64,000 nucleotides of DNA from Sediminibacillus massiliensis (GTDB taxonomy: Bacteria; Bacillota; Bacilli; Bacillales; Amphibacillaceae). The stretch spans positions 3,625,240 through 3,689,239 of the forward strand of contig NZ_LT732535.1 of NCBI RefSeq assembly GCF_900156915.1, given 5' to 3'. A program made the position numbers and the translations under genes. Under the pieces are notes generated by a model, which did not search any database, was not told where the DNA came from, and saw nothing but the letters and a program-made list of their open reading frames with translations. This document shows positions 63,289 to 64,000 of this stretch, piece by piece (the stretch's first letter is position 1; every line of letters starts with the position of its first letter).

Positions 63289-64000
63289 CTATGGATTCGC
63301 CACCATTTCCACATGGTATGTCAAATCTTGCTTTGCTTCTGTACTTATATGGGAGTTTTTATCGTTTTTATTTAGTTGTGAAAAGAATTTGTTCAGGAAC
63401 TTATCCGTTTGTTTTTTGGATTCTTTGTTGGCATGATGGACAGCCTGCTTTATCGTGTTTGATAACTGTTTGGCCAGTGGACCTGTCAAATCACCACTTG
63501 CATTATACGCTTTCACTTTCTCCTGCAGGACAGGTAAAAGGGCTGGCATAGAAACATCAGGAATCGGCACATTCGACCAGTCAATATCAGAGCCAAGATA
63601 GAAGCTGGTGTATGCAGGCTGGTTATAGGCTGTATTCTGCCAGGCTATCCCGGTCCGATACTGGGTATCGTGCATTAAAGTGTAAAGTTTCCGATCAGTG
63701 ACCTCGGTACTGAGATAGATTCTGATAGCTGAATTATCGGCAGTTCTAAGCAGCAATTCCTCCCTCCAGTCACCGAAGATATCTGCGACAAGGCTTGGAT
63801 TACCTTTGGTACCGTTATTTGTTCTTGTTCCTTCGGCGGTTAATACTCGGCCATCCTGCCAATCGTTTATGACAGGGGTATTATTCCCAGAACCGTCGAT
63901 GATTTGCGTAGTCATATCGGCTGCCCACTTTATATTCATATTTGTTCCGGGACGGGCGTTACTGATTTTTTCGCCGTCTGCTGTAAATAAACCCGTAGCC
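63289..64000 (-). CDS. Rhamnogalacturonan lyase, PL11 (YesW/YesX type), C-terminal part with FIMAH-like tail
   Basis: Only the C-terminal 237 residues are in the window; the frame runs off the right edge and the internal ATG at 63939 is not the start. ATGLFTADGEKISNARPGTNMNIKWAAD and VADIFGDWREELLLRTADNSAIRIYLSTE with TLMHDTQYRTGIAWQNTAYNQP are typical of PL11 lyases that cleave the rhamnogalacturonan-I backbone outside the cell. After about residue 154 of the fragment the sequence becomes a helical charged tail (VKAYNASGDLTGPLAKQL, then HHANKESKKQTDKFLNKF), resembling the FIMAH helical module found at the C-terminus of secreted Bacillales enzymes. Confidence 0.9.
   Translation of the reverse strand, partial: ATGLFTADGEKISNARPGTNMNIKWAADMTTQIIDGSGNNTPVINDWQDGRVLTAEGTRTNNGTKGNPSLVADIFGDWREELLLRTADNSAIRIYLSTEVTDRKLYTLMHDTQYRTGIAWQNTAYNQPAYTSFYLGSDIDWSNVPIPDVSMPALLPVLQEKVKAYNASGDLTGPLAKQLSNTIKQAVHHANKESKKQTDKFLNKFFSQLNKNDKNSHISTEAKQDLTYHVEMVANP

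Overview
The window is chromosomal DNA of a low-to-mid GC Gram-positive bacterium of the Bacillaceae. The evidence is strong AGGAGG-type ribosome binding sites, frequent TTG and GTG starts, CcpA (cre) sites, an AraR regulon, a sigma-D type chemotaxis promoter, YesL-like proteins, and CUT1 sugar transporters without their own ATPase. Three long intergenic repeats resemble those I associate with halophilic and alkaliphilic genera (Halobacillus, Oceanobacillus, Sediminibacillus type). No genus can be fixed from sequence alone.

Almost everything here takes up and breaks down plant polysaccharide sugars. 1-4.7 kb: end of an oligosaccharide ABC transporter with a GH13 alpha-glucosidase and a GH32 fructosidase. 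4.7-10.9 kb: a tiny membrane protein, a leftward xylo-oligosaccharide operon (GH8 exo-oligoxylanase, VOC protein, epimerase), and a divergent GH38 alpha-mannosidase. 11-20.5 kb: housekeeping and orphan genes (sigma factor, secreted GH3 NagZ, a dead M20 peptidase remnant, two overlapping phosphodiesterase genes, sulfurtransferase, cyclo-ligase-like protein, ribokinase, zinc alcohol dehydrogenase).

20.7-26.1 kb: hexuronate pathway (KdgR-like regulator, uxuA, SDR-type fructuronate reductase, kdgK, kdgA). With uxaC at 57.7 kb this completes glucuronate to pyruvate plus glyceraldehyde-3-phosphate. 26.2-42.3 kb: an arabinan/arabinose regulon (Gfo/Idh oxidoreductase, araD-araB-araA, araR, AraN-type binding protein, GH51, two permeases, YesL-like protein, second GH51, araM) with several AraR boxes.

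42.4-46.5 kb: an AraC regulator followed by a three-gene operon of unknown pathway (Gfo/Idh, DUF993, TIM-barrel isomerase). This is the best candidate here for undescribed metabolism. 47.4-51.4 kb: a chemoreceptor with a sigma-D type promoter, and a Gfo/Idh plus SGNH esterase pair. 51.5-61.6 kb: a long pectin/galactan-type operon (binding protein, two permeases, YesL-like protein, Gfo/Idh, SDR, uxaC, GH42 beta-galactosidase, and a homologue of the Anabaena sensory rhodopsin transducer). 61.7-64 kb, leftward: another Gfo/Idh gene, a structured non-coding element, and the 3' part of a rhamnogalacturonan lyase gene running off the edge.

The three repeats (about 21.9, 38.1 and 46.6 kb) lie between functional blocks. 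One separates kdgR from uxuA and one separates the arabinose permeases from the YesL-like gene.
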